Part shown: positions 35,690-44,016 of the stretch, in pieces
Layout: each line of letters begins with the position of its first letter
How positions within the stretch are numbered: the first letter of the stretch is position 1
Source of the DNA: SLRI01 sp942491185
GTDB taxonomy: Bacteria; Pseudomonadota; Alphaproteobacteria; Geminicoccales; Geminicoccaceae
Assembly: GCA_942491185.1 (NCBI GenBank)
Contig: CALOAB010000018.1
Span: 467,134-531,133, forward strand
DNA: 64,000 nt
Direction: 5' to 3'
Notes under the pieces: model-generated
What the model was told of the DNA's origin: nothing
Databases searched by the model: none
The model's input: the letters and a program-made list of their open reading frames with translations, nothing else
Position numbers and translations under genes: made by a program

Positions 35690-37080
35690 AGTGAGGACTC
35701 CCGTCCTATCTGTTCAAGGGCGCCGGTTGGCCACTCGATGGCGACCAAAGCACCTTTCTCGCGGTGAGACAACTTGTCTCGGTTGGCAAAATGGACCTTG
35801 GCCCCCGTTCGGGCAAGCAGCGTCTTGGCAATGAAGACGCCCAGCCCAAGGCCGCCTTCCTTGCGACGGGTGGAGAGATACGGCTCTCCCAGCCAGTCGA
35901 GCACCTCGGGCGTGAAGCCCGGACCGTCATCGGCGATCTCGACACTCACCGCCCCCTGCCGGACGTGAACGCTGATCTGCACGCGTGTCTGGGCGAATCT
36001 GACGGCATTGTCGATGAAGTTGGTCATGGCATGACGCAGCTCCGGCGCCCAGGCGACAACTGGCTCAGCCTGCAGCGGCGCCACGGACGCCGTCACCTCG
36101 ACCGTCACGGCGCGGCCGCGATAGGCATCGGCCATGGTGTCGAGCAGGCTGGAAAGCGGTGCTCGCGAGAAGCTCGAGTGCCGCTTGTCGCGGTCGCCGC
36201 CCCGACCGAGCGTCGCCAGCATCTCGCGGCAGCGCTTGGCCTGCGCCAGCAGCTCGTCGACGTCCTCCTTGAGCGGGCTCGACGCCGGCAGCTCGCGCAC
36301 CAGCTCCTTGGCGATGATGTTGATGGTCCCGAGCGGCGTGCCCAGCATGTGGGCCGCCGCCGCCGCTTGGCCACCCAGGGCGGAAAGCTCCTGCTCGCGG
36401 GCCAACGCCAGCTGGGTCGCCGCGAGCGCCAGCGCGTGTCGCCGCGCATCGTCGGCCAGACGCCAGACATAGCCCGCCACCATCGAGACGGCGAGCGACA
36501 TCGCCAGCCAGACGCCGAACAGATAGAGCGGCGGCAGGCTGAGGCCGCCATCGAGCCACGGCAGCTCGCTCGGCAGCGCCGCCATGGTGGCGAGCGACAG
36601 CAGGGCAGCGGCCGTGAGCCCGGCCGTGCGTTCCCGGCCCAACGTCGCTGCACCGAGCCCAACCGGCAGCACGAGCAGGAGCATGAACGGATTTTGCAGC
36701 CCACCGGTCATCGCCAGCAGGTAGGCGAGCTGCAAGACATCGAAGAGCATCAGCGCGAAAATCGGATTCTCACCCAGACGATCAGCTGGTGCTCCAATGA
36801 CTTGCAGAAAAATGTTCAGCGCCAAGGTGACCAGAAGGGCGGGGACCAGCCAGTGCATCGGCAACTCGATGCCGAGCGAGAAATGCACGAATAGAATGGT
36901 GAAGACCTGACCGCCCAGCGCTACCCAACGCATCACCGCGAGGGTGAAGAATCGCACCTGCCCCTCGCCGAGCCCGCCGCCAGAGCCGAGCTCCCGCAGC
37001 CATCGCCGCAGCACGCCGGCAGACGCATCGTCCTTGCTGTCATCGGCGGCAGTGCCGCGGGGCAGTGTCTCGTTGGCCAT
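35686..37080 (-). CDS. regB: RegB/ActS-type redox sensor histidine kinase
   Basis: 464 residues. Six membrane helices lie between about 46 and 205. The quinone-binding GGLQNPF motif is at 126-132. The H-box AAAHMLGTPLGTI has the phospho-His at 244. The redox cysteine candidate, Cys284, is in AKRCREML, equivalent to the regulatory Cys of Rhodobacter RegB. N-box NFIDNAVRFA and G-boxes DDGPGF and GGLGLGVF complete the kinase. It senses ubiquinone and oxygen state at the inner membrane and phosphorylates RegA. It is coupled to regA through ATGA. Confidence 0.94.
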   Translation of the reverse strand: MANETLPRGTAADDSKDDASAGVLRRWLRELGSGGGLGEGQVRFFTLAVMRWVALGGQVFTILFVHFSLGIELPMHWLVPALLVTLALNIFLQVIGAPADRLGENPIFALMLFDVLQLAYLLAMTGGLQNPFMLLLVLPVGLGAATLGRERTAGLTAAALLSLATMAALPSELPWLDGGLSLPPLYLFGVWLAMSLAVSMVAGYVWRLADDARRHALALAATQLALAREQELSALGGQAAAAAHMLGTPLGTINIIAKELVRELPASSPLKEDVDELLAQAKRCREMLATLGRGGDRDKRHSSFSRAPLSSLLDTMADAYRGRAVTVEVTASVAPLQAEPVVAWAPELRHAMTNFIDNAVRFAQTRVQISVHVRQGAVSVEIADDGPGFTPEVLDWLGEPYLSTRRKEGGLGLGVFIAKTLLARTGAKVHFANRDKLSHREKGALVAIEWPTGALEQIGRESSL

Positions 37081-37620
37081 CGGTGTTCCCTCAGAGCTGG
37101 TCCGTGACGGTCACGCAGCTCTGCGTCGGCTGGCGATCGATGACCGGCGCGGCGTCCAGCGCAGCCTCGCGATACCGGAACGCAGCGCGAGCCATGCGCC
37201 GAAGCCGATCATCTGGCCGCGGTCGAGGCATGTATCGTGCAGCAAGAATGACCTGTTGCACGCCCATGACAAGGGCGCCGTCACCTCGAGGGCGAACAGG
37301 GGAGCGGTGCGAGCGACGAAAAGAAGCCCGCCCGGGAGACCCGGACGGGCTCGAATTGGCGGGCGCAAGCGCCCTCTCGCAACGGCGGCGCCACAGCGCC
37401 CGACGGCGGCGACACAGGGCTGGATCGCAAGGCCCTGAACCGTGGAGACCGCCGAGCCTGCAACGGCTGCAGCACCGACGCTATTTGTCGGCTTGAGCAC
37501 GCCGGTACGCGCAATGTCAAGAACAAGTCGAGGAAAAGACCACGAATGGTCAACTCTTGTAAAAGAAATTTACAGTTCAACCGATAGAAGAATTCGTCGA
37601 GTTGTCAGACGCGTCGCCAC
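37081..37620. other. Intergenic region between regB and the PrsR remnant (540 bp)
   Basis: I see no convincing protein gene. Bases 37540-37620 are AT-rich for the window. A strong terminator lies at 37325-37352 on the minus strand. The 200 bases upstream of it on that strand, after an isolated TTGACA near 37520, could encode a small RNA, but this is speculative. The regB promoter should lie at 37081-37200. Confidence 0.4.
37325..37352 (-). terminator. Rho-independent terminator
   Basis: On the minus strand a 12-bp stem (AGCCCGTCCGGG with CCCGGGCGGGCT, one G-T pair, loop TCT) is followed directly by TCTTTTC. It lies 270 bases downstream of the PrsR remnant and upstream of regB, so it insulates regB from that transcript. 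Confidence 0.65.
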
Positions 37621-38115
37621 TCAATCTCGCAAGCCGTGGCTGCGCAGCAGATCATAGAGTGTGGGACGACTGACGCCCAGCAATCGCGCGGTCTTGGAAA
37701 TATTGCCGTCGGCGCGGGCAAGCGCGCGGCGCAGGGCACCGATCTCGGCGCGTTCGCGCACCTGACGCAGGTTCAAGACCGCGTAATCCTCGTCCTCGGC
37801 GGCGAGATCGAGCTCGGCGTGGCCCATTCGATTGCTCTCGGCCATGATGATCGCCCGCTGCAGCCGAGTCTGCAGCTCGCCCACGTTGCCAAGCCATGCG
37901 TAGGCGTCAATGGCGTCGAGTGCCTCGGCGGTCAGCGTCACCCGCTTCTTGCCGAGTTCGTCGACGAAGCGAGCGAGGAAATGCCGGGCGAGCAGGATCG
38001 CATCACCGGCGTGATCGCGCTAAGGTGGCGTCTCCAGGGGCATCTCGGTAAGCTGGTAGCAAAGATCCTCGCGGAACGTGCCAGCGGCGATTAGCCCCGG
38101 GGTGGTCGGCATGTA
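37621..38115 (-). pseudogene. PrsR/PEP-CTERM-box type sigma-54 regulator, C-terminal remnant
   Basis: Only the last third of a sigma-54-interacting regulator remains. Reading the minus strand, the segment GTFREDLCYQLTEMP near 38080 is the AAA+ sensor region. An in-frame TAG follows where PPLRER should continue, and then GDAILLARHFLARFVDELGKK, WLGNVGELQTRLQRAI and the Fis HTH DGNISKTARLLGVSRPTLYDLL with a normal stop. The HTH resembles the PrsR family that controls PEP-CTERM exopolysaccharide genes. The N-terminal receiver and Walker motifs are gone. The upstream side is joined to a corrupted IS5-family fragment. The stop may be real decay or poor sequence. Confidence 0.7.
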
Positions 38116-38406
38116 GATTGGGGGGGGCGGGGGGGGGGGGGGAAGGTCCGGGGGAGCTTGGCGTAACGGGTGGCGACGCGAGGAAGTCCTTGAGGGCGAG
38201 GCCGCCTCGAGCGCCATCGCTGCTTGTAGGCCTCTTTGTCATGGCGGATTTGGGGGTTTCGGGGTCTGTGGGGGGGTTGTGCGGCGTGCTGAGCGGCGTG
38301 TGCGGGGGGGGTGAGTGGCGCGGGCGACCGAGGAGGGGGGGGGCGATGTGGATCTTGGGCGGGCCGCCTGGCGGGGGCCGGCCGCTTGATCATGCGCCGT
38401 TTTTTT
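38116..38406 (-). pseudogene. IS5-family transposase, C-terminal fragment, corrupted by G-runs
   Basis: Pieces of an IS5-family transposase appear in all three minus frames in the right order: GGPPKIHI (for GGRTTKIHA), RNPQIRHDKEAYKQRWR, LEAA, ALKDF and RVATRYAKLPRTF. This is the continuation of the N-terminal fragment at 39448-39777, cut by the IS1595 element. The plus strand holds G-runs of up to 15, and the apparent substitutions are mostly towards G, so the sequence quality is suspect. About 50 residues of the middle of the protein appear missing. Confidence 0.65.
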
Positions 38407-39447
38407 GGCTGTGTTCGCATTGGCTGTTGTTCATGCTATGTTCTTTTCGAAGTGGAGGGAACACGCTGATGCGCAACGACGATTTCAACGTGCTGCTCGA
38501 CATGGTGGCTCGCCTTGACGTTGAGCAAAAGCAGCGCCTCCAGGCGGCGCTCGCCACGGGCGAAGAGGCGGTCGCCGTGATCGAGCTGCTGGAGGCCCGC
38601 CTCGATCCGCAGCCGACATGTCCGAATTGCCTGATGGAAGGAGCGCGCCCCTGGGGCCGAAGCCACGGGTTGCGGCGCTATCGCTGCACTGCCTGTGGCC
38701 GGACCTTCAACGCGCTCACCGGCACACCCTTGGCGCGCTTGCGCAAGAAGGAATGCTGGCTGCGATTTGCCACCTGCCTGTCCGAGACCGCGACGGTGCG
38801 CGAGGCGGCGGTGCGATGCGATGTCGCCAAGGCCACGAGCTTTCGCTGGCGCCATCGGTTCCTGCGCACCGGCGTCGCCGATGCGGAGGCGCTGAGCGGC
38901 ATCGTCGAGGCCGACGAGACCTTCTTCAGGCACTCGTTCAAGGGCTCCTGGTGCTGGCGAAGGCAACTCGATCCACCATCCAGACCGCCGAAGAGGCGCG
39001 CCACGCCGGCACGGAAGCGCGGACTGAGCGACGAGCAGGTGCCCGTCCTCGTCACCCGCGACCGTGCCGGTGCCACCCGTGCCGCCGTGCTCGCCGATCG
39101 CAGCGCACAAGCCGTCGATGCCGCCATCGGCGGGGCCCTGCCGACGGACGCCGTCCTCTGCAGCGACAACCATCGCGCCTTCGACGTGGTCACGCGCAAG
39201 CGCGGCATCCGCCACGAGACGATCAACCTCGGCGCCGGCGAGCACGTAAGGGACACAACCTGGCACATCCAAAATGCCAACGCCCGCCACAGCCGCCTCA
39301 AGGGCTGGGTCGCTGGCTTCAAAGGCGTCGCCACGAAGTACCTGCCCAACTACCTCGCCTGGCATCACGTGCTGGATCGAAAGCCTGCCAATTCGGATCA
39401 TGGGGAATGGCTACGGTTGGCGATCAACAGCTAATGGGAACACAGCC
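38407..39447 (+). mobile_element. IS1595-family insertion sequence, apparently complete (1041 bp)
   Basis: The terminal inverted repeats are clear: GGCTGTGTTCGCATTGGCTG at the left and the complement of GGCTGTGTTCCCATTAGCTG at the right, differing at two positions over 20. One intact transposase fills most of the element. It is inserted into an IS5-family transposase gene just after the codons for GAKK. Both junctions carry a run of at least six T, consistent with part of a target duplication, although an exact 8-bp repeat is not evident. Confidence 0.85.
38469..39434 (+). CDS. IS1595-family (ISXO2-like) transposase
   Basis: 321 residues from MRNDDFNVLLDMVARL. An N-terminal zinc ribbon (CPNC at about 51 and CTAC at about 76) is followed by a helical domain with the family RLRKKECWLRFATCL segment. 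The ISXO2 DDE domain begins GIVEADETFF (first Asp/Glu) and includes LCSDNHRAF and NARHSRLKGW. Length and motifs are normal, so it may be active. The frame runs open upstream to 38118 through the corrupted region, but the element boundary fixes the start. Confidence 0.9.
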   Translation: MRNDDFNVLLDMVARLDVEQKQRLQAALATGEEAVAVIELLEARLDPQPTCPNCLMEGARPWGRSHGLRRYRCTACGRTFNALTGTPLARLRKKECWLRFATCLSETATVREAAVRCDVAKATSFRWRHRFLRTGVADAEALSGIVEADETFFRHSFKGSWCWRRQLDPPSRPPKRRATPARKRGLSDEQVPVLVTRDRAGATRAAVLADRSAQAVDAAIGGALPTDAVLCSDNHRAFDVVTRKRGIRHETINLGAGEHVRDTTWHIQNANARHSRLKGWVAGFKGVATKYLPNYLAWHHVLDRKPANSDHGEWLRLAINS

Positions 39448-39777
39448 TTTTTTGGCGCCGGCCGCCGAGCGATGAGCTTTGACATACGTGCTGTCGACCG
39501 CAACCGTGCCGCCGAGATGCCCGGCTTCGGTCAAAGCCTCGAGCATCTTTTGCCAGATCTTGCGATGTGACCAGCGGTTGAAGCGATTGTAGATCGTCGT
39601 CCGTGGGCCGTATTCCGGCGGACAATCCCGCCAGCGGCAGCCGGACCGCAGCACATGGAAAATGCCACTCAAGACCCGCCGGTCATCGACCCGCCGCGCG
39701 CCCGGCTGGTTCTTCGGCAGCATTGGCTCGAGCAAAGACCACGCTTCGTCGCTCAGCCAGAAATGATTGCTGTTCAT
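39448..39777 (-). pseudogene. IS5-family transposase, N-terminal fragment
   Basis: MNSNHFWLSDEAWSLLEPMLP through VDSTYVKAHRSAAGAKKG, the typical beginning of small two-part IS5-family (IS427-like) transposases, with DST holding the first catalytic Asp. It ends where the IS1595 element enters; the last codons read into that element. The rest of the gene lies beyond it, at 38116-38406. The element end probably lies near 39840, where an AT-rich stretch begins, but I cannot define the inverted repeat. Confidence 0.8.
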
Positions 39778-39972
39778 TGCTGAAGCCCTTGACGTTTCCG
39801 CAACATCAAGATCCACATAAATACAACCTGAGCGTTTTGCATGACGGTCTTGATCGGTCTGGTGCGGCCTCGGTGGGCTTTTTTTCGAGCTGAAGAACGT
39901 CCAGGGTCGACTACGTCATGCCATTTCGCCTCATTTTCCGTTGTTCGGGCACACCTCGCCCCCGAATCCCCC

Positions 39973-40940
39973 TCATCGGACCAGCACCATGGCGGTCTTG
40001 AGATTGTAGGCCGAGGCGAAGAGCTGGAGATGCGTGCCGTTACGGGCCAGGCCGAGGTAGCGGCAGCGGGCGAAGTCGTAGGGCCCCTTCATCAGGGCGA
40101 ACGGCCGTTCGACAGCGGCGCGGACCACGGCGGCGGCCTTGTTGAAGTATTTCTGCCACGTCTTCAGCGGTCTGTTGCGTCTCGCTTGATAGAGGATGCG
40201 TGGCTTGATGCCCGCGACTTTCAATCGCTCGCGGCGCTTGGTGTCGTCGTAGGCCTTGTCGGCATAGACCGCCGTCTCGTCGCCCTGGATCAGCGCGTCG
40301 GCGGCCTGGCTGTCGTGGAGTTGGGCTGTCGTCAGCACCGCCCGGCGGATCAAATCCGAGAACTCGTCAGTGGCGATATGCGCCTTGTAGCCGAACGACG
40401 TCTTGCCGTTCTTTTTCGTAAACGGCATCCGGATCGCGCGCCGACACCTCGCCCACATCGCCCGAGGGCGGGCGCGCCGCCGACTTCACGATGCTCGCGT
40501 CGATCAAGGTGCCTCGCCTGAGGATCAGCCCGCGCGCGTCCAACTGAGCGTTGATCTCGGCCAGCAGCCGCTCGCCCCAGGTGACGCCACCGGCACCTTT
40601 CTGGGCTAGCTTCTGGCGAAAACGCCAGATCGACGCATGGTCCGGCACCGATCGATCCAGCGGTATGCCACAAAACCGGCGAAACGACAGCCGATCGTCC
40701 ACCGCCGCCACCAATGCAGGGTCACTCAACCCGTGCTACTGCTGCAGCAAAAGCAGCTTCACGTAAGTCAAGATCGGGTACGAGGGCGCCACCCTCACGA
40801 CTCGCATAGACAGCCGAGAACAACGCCTCCAATCGCGACCAATCGACCAACCGATCGATCTCATCCAGCCACCCATCCTTCGACTTGCGCTGCCAGACAA
40901 ACGCCTCGACCAGATTACCCTGCCCGAAGTCAACCCGCAT
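39973..40940 (-). pseudogene. IS5-family (IS5 group) transposase, decayed
   Basis: A complete IS5-group transposase can be followed over three segments. MRVDFGQGNLVEAFVWQRK to VYASREGG is in one frame. After an indel near 40790, APSYPILTYVKLLLLQQ continues, then a stop codon (TAG for the expected Trp) at 40736, then GLSDPALVAAVDDRLSFRRF to ARDPDA. After another indel near 40430, FTKKNGKTSFGYKAHIATDE runs to KTAMVLVR and stop. It therefore has two frameshifts and one nonsense codon. Inverted-repeat ends are not certain. It differs from the interrupted IS5-family element next to it. Confidence 0.85.
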
Positions 40941-41030
40941 GAAATGGCACCTCCAGCGCGATTTATCGTTTTAAAGCAGAGACTTGGCAGTCATGCAAAG
41001 GGCTCAAATTATGCAATATGTTGATGGGGT

Positions 41031-41171
41031 TTACAGCCTAGCCATGCGATAGGGGGCTTCGGCGGTCTCGGCGATCTTGTTCACCGCAGCAACGACAGAG
41101 CCCAGATCGACGGACTGGACAAGATCATGGATGTTGAGCGATTCCGTGGCCGTCTCACTGGGAGTCTGGGA
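41031..41171 (-). pseudogene. Short C-terminal gene remnant, family unknown
   Basis: 46 codons ending TESLNIHDLVQSVDLG then SVVAAVNKIAETAEAPYRMA and a stop, with an upstream in-frame stop. Codon use and amphipathic pattern look protein-like, but I cannot name the family. It sits between the decayed IS5-family element and the end of the acyl-CoA dehydrogenase gene and is probably debris from an insertion or deletion. Confidence 0.25.
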
Positions 41172-41256
41172 TCAGAGGCCCTTTCTGAAGATGACCGAGA
41201 GATCGTTCGGCGGCTTCTGGAGGCTTGGTCGAAGCGCGATAAGGGCCATGATTGAA

Positions 41257-42630
41257 CTACGCTTTCCGGGACGCCTCCTTTCTTAACGATTGAGCGCAGT
41301 GGTCGAGCTTGCAACCAGAACTGCCGCCGCCTGATGCAAAGCTCGAATGATCCTGGACATTTCCCGTGCTCAGGCCGCCACGCGGGCTGGCGTTTGCGGA
41401 TTGCGCCAGCTGCGCATACCCCTCACGTGTCTGCGGGGTCTTGATCCCCAAAATACCGCTGGCGACTTGGGTGCGGAGGACTTGGGCGGTGCCGCCGCCG
41501 ATGGTGAACATGCGGACGTCGCGGTACATGCGCTCGAGGGGCTCCTGGTCGCCGTAGCCGCGGGCGCCGAACATTTGGAGCGCGTCGTTGACCACCTTGA
41601 TGGCGGCTTCGGCGGCGAAGAGCTTGGCGCGGGCGGCCATGGTCATGTCGGGGAAGGTGCTGCCGTTGGGGCCGCGTGAGCGGGCGGCGTCCATGAGCAT
41701 CAGGCGGGACGCGTGGACGGCTGTGTCCATGTCGGCGAGCATCCATTGCAGGCCCTGGAACTCGGCGAGCGGCCGGCCGAACTGCTCGCGCTCCAGGAGG
41801 TAGCGTTTGGCGTGGTCGAGGGCGCCGGCGGCGATGCCCATGGCCACGGTGCCGGCGCCGACGCGCTGGCTGTTATAGGCGTTCATCAGGTCGGCGAAGC
41901 CGTGGCGCAGGCCCGATGGCGGGGTCAGCAGGCTCGAGGCGTCGAGTGCCACGTCGGTGAAGCGCAATTCGGCCTCGGGCATGCCGCAGAGGCCCATGTT
42001 GCGCTCCAGGCGCACCACCTCGAAGCCGGCCGGGTCCTGGCCGTTCTCGGGATCGCGGGTCAGGAGGAAGCCGCCGATGCCGAGATTGTTGCCGGTTTCG
42101 TCGATGACGTTGGCGAAGACGAGGTGCAGCTTGGAGAGGCCGCCGCCGGTGATCCAGTGCTTGGTGCCGTTGAGGATGTAGCGGTCGCCGCGCGCTTGTG
42201 CGGTGGAGGTCATCATGGTGGCGGCACTGCCGGCGCCGGGCTCGGTGATGCAGATCGCGGGCTTGTCGCCGGCCAGCACGAAGGGCGCAGAGTGGCGTTT
42301 TTGCGCCTCGGTGCCGTAGGCCATGATGGCGCTGACCCCGCCCATGTTGGCTTCGACGACGATCCGCGCGGTGAGCGCGCAGGCGCCGGCGATGGGCTCG
42401 ATGACCTCGAGGACGTCCGCAAAGGACGCGCCCAGGCCGCCATACTCGGTCGGGATGGTCATGCCCATGATGCGGGCGTCGACCAGATCCCTGACATTGT
42501 CCCAGCAATAGACGCGCTCGCGGTCCCAGTGGGCGGCGCGCCCGGCGAAGACGGGGGCCAGGTCGCGGGCGGATGCTATGGCGGTCCTGATGGCGGTGCG
42601 GATGGCATCGGTGCGGGTGGCGGGGGTCAT
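41257..42630 (-). CDS. Acyl-CoA dehydrogenase family protein, 3-sulfinopropanoyl-CoA desulfinase-like
   Basis: 457 residues. The acyl-CoA dehydrogenase fold is clear: AICITEPGAGSAA (FAD/substrate loop, about 124), KHWITGGG (about 155), NSQRVGAGTVAMGIA and EFQGLQWMLADM. In canonical enzymes the catalytic Glu sits in YEGT; here the segment reads MFTIGGGTAQVLR with Gly. That, plus the overall sequence, matches desulfinases that release sulfite from 3-sulfinopropanoyl-CoA. The assignment is from memory of that family and is not proved. The last 45 residues after QTREGYAQLAQ are low-complexity and absent from the family, so the native stop has probably been lost at a recombination junction. Confidence 0.75.
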   Translation of the reverse strand: MTPATRTDAIRTAIRTAIASARDLAPVFAGRAAHWDRERVYCWDNVRDLVDARIMGMTIPTEYGGLGASFADVLEVIEPIAGACALTARIVVEANMGGVSAIMAYGTEAQKRHSAPFVLAGDKPAICITEPGAGSAATMMTSTAQARGDRYILNGTKHWITGGGLSKLHLVFANVIDETGNNLGIGGFLLTRDPENGQDPAGFEVVRLERNMGLCGMPEAELRFTDVALDASSLLTPPSGLRHGFADLMNAYNSQRVGAGTVAMGIAAGALDHAKRYLLEREQFGRPLAEFQGLQWMLADMDTAVHASRLMLMDAARSRGPNGSTFPDMTMAARAKLFAAEAAIKVVNDALQMFGARGYGDQEPLERMYRDVRMFTIGGGTAQVLRTQVASGILGIKTPQTREGYAQLAQSANASPRGGLSTGNVQDHSSFASGGGSSGCKLDHCAQSLRKEASRKA

Positions 42631-42672
42631 CGATAAGCCTCCTTGTCTTTGTTAAAAATCATTCATTTTCAA

Positions 42673-42689
42673 ATTCAATTCAATGGAAT
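42673..42689. promoter_or_regulatory. Candidate LysR operator (T-N11-A)
   Basis: ATTC, nine bases, GAAT: an inverted repeat with T-N11-A spacing. It is in the AT-rich 88-base gap between the divergent acyl-CoA dehydrogenase and LysR genes, the standard place for such a site. Confidence 0.45.
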
Positions 42690-42718
42690 AAATTTGGATC
42701 ATAAGTTAAGGAAAGTTG

Positions 42719-43663
42719 ATGCACACGCGGAGCCTGCGCACCTTCGTCGCGATTGGCCGGGTCGAGTCCTTCGCTGTGGCGGCCCGGCAGCTGAACATGA
42801 CGCTGTCGGCCGTGTCGATGCAGATGAAGGCGCTCGAGGAGCGGTTCGGGATCGAGCTGTTCGATCGCAGCGTTCGACCGCCACGCCTGACGCCGCTGGG
42901 GCGGCAGCTCATGGACCATGCGCAGGAGGTCGTTGCGGCCGAGGACGCGTTCGTGGCGGCGGCCAGCTTCGACGACGCCGTTGCCGGTCAGTTCGCCATC
43001 GGCTTCGTCAACACGGCGAGCGTGCGGCTGCTGCCCGACTTCCTGGTGCTGGCCAAGACACGGCTGCCGCGGATGCGCTTCGAGCTGAGCACCGGGCTGT
43101 CGCACGTGCTCGAGGAGAAGGTGCAGAACGGCACGCTGGATGCCGCCGTGGTGACCGAGCCCGTGCAGCAGGGCGCGCGGCTGGACTACCTCCCGATCGT
43201 CACCGAGCGCATCCTGTTCGCGGCGCACGCCGAGGTGACGACCCGCGATCCGGCGGAGTTGGCGGCGACCACGCCGTTCCTGCAGTTCCAGCCCAACGCC
43301 GGCATCGGCAAGCTGATCGCCCGGCAAGCGGCGGCGTTTACCCCGGCATCGGCGCCAGCACCGATCCTGCTGGATTACGTCGATGCGATCCTCGAATGCG
43401 TGAAGCGCGGCGTCGGCTTCACCATGCTGCCGGAGCCCGATATCCAGCGCGGCGCCGATCCGCGCATCATCGCCTTCGCCGCTCCGGGCCTGGACCTCAC
43501 CCGCCGCCTGTCGCTGGTCACGAAAGAGGGTGCGGGCGTGGCGGCACGCGCCATTCTCGGGCTGCTACTGGCGGTGGGCAGCGGTGAACCGACGGATCAG
43601 GCCGTTTTCTTGGACGGCTCTTCCTCGGGCACGAGCTCGAGGGAGGCGGAGTTGAGGCAGTAG
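42719..43663 (+). CDS. LysR-family transcriptional regulator
   Basis: 314 residues from the ATG at 42719 after AAGGAAAG (a TTG three bases earlier is also in frame). The winged HTH is in MHTRSLRTFVAIGRVESFA and VSMQMKALEERFG. The two-lobed effector domain runs from about 90 to 290. The family normally regulates the divergent gene, here the desulfinase-like enzyme, in response to a small substrate or product. The last 20 codons overlap the convergent msrB gene by 67 bases and look unlike the family end, so its C-terminus may have been extended. Confidence 0.9.
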   Translation: MHTRSLRTFVAIGRVESFAVAARQLNMTLSAVSMQMKALEERFGIELFDRSVRPPRLTPLGRQLMDHAQEVVAAEDAFVAAASFDDAVAGQFAIGFVNTASVRLLPDFLVLAKTRLPRMRFELSTGLSHVLEEKVQNGTLDAAVVTEPVQQGARLDYLPIVTERILFAAHAEVTTRDPAELAATTPFLQFQPNAGIGKLIARQAAAFTPASAPAPILLDYVDAILECVKRGVGFTMLPEPDIQRGADPRIIAFAAPGLDLTRRLSLVTKEGAGVAARAILGLLLAVGSGEPTDQAVFLDGSSSGTSSREAELRQ

Positions 43664-44016
43664 CGCTGGCCGGTGGGTTGCGGGCCGTCGGGGAAGACGT
43701 GGCCGAGATGGGCGTCGCACTTGCTGCAGAGCACCTCGGTGCGGCGCATGAAGAGGCTGTCGTCCGCCTTCTCGGCGATGACGGAGTCGTCGACCGGCGC
43801 CCAGAAGGACGGCCAGCCGGTGCCGCTGTCGTATTTGGTGTCGCTGGCGAAGAGCTCCTGGCCGCAGCAGACGCAGGCGTAGGTGCCCTTGTCCTTGCTG
43901 TTCCAGTAGCGGCCGGTGAAGGCGCGCTCGGTGCCGTGCTCGCGGGCGACGTGGTACTGCTCAGGGTCGAGCTTGGCGCGCCACTCGCTCTCGGACTTGA
44001 TGATCTTGTCGCTCAT
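43597..44016 (-). CDS. msrB: Peptide-methionine (R)-S-oxide reductase MsrB
   Basis: 139 residues from the ATG that overlaps the sufU stop (ATGA), with GGAG upstream. Zinc cysteines are in CVCCGQ and CSKCDAHLGHVF. The catalytic Cys is in RYCLNSASL (about 121), and the GTGWPSF motif is present. It reduces methionine-R-sulfoxide in proteins, with thioredoxin as reductant. Its position behind sufS/sufU suggests co-expression under sulfur or oxidative stress. A longer upstream frame is spurious. Confidence 0.95.
   Translation of the reverse strand: MSDKIIKSESEWRAKLDPEQYHVAREHGTERAFTGRYWNSKDKGTYACVCCGQELFASDTKYDSGTGWPSFWAPVDDSVIAEKADDSLFMRRTEVLCSKCDAHLGHVFPDGPQPTGQRYCLNSASLELVPEEEPSKKTA

Noticed and set aside
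37111..37500. 129-residue minus-strand frame between regB and the PrsR stump
   Set aside because: It reads through the terminator hairpin and has Arg/Ala-rich random composition.
39973..40940. Programmed frameshift in the IS5-group transposase
   Set aside because: Two separate indels plus an in-frame stop at a conserved Trp indicate decay, and no slippery site with the right spacing is seen.
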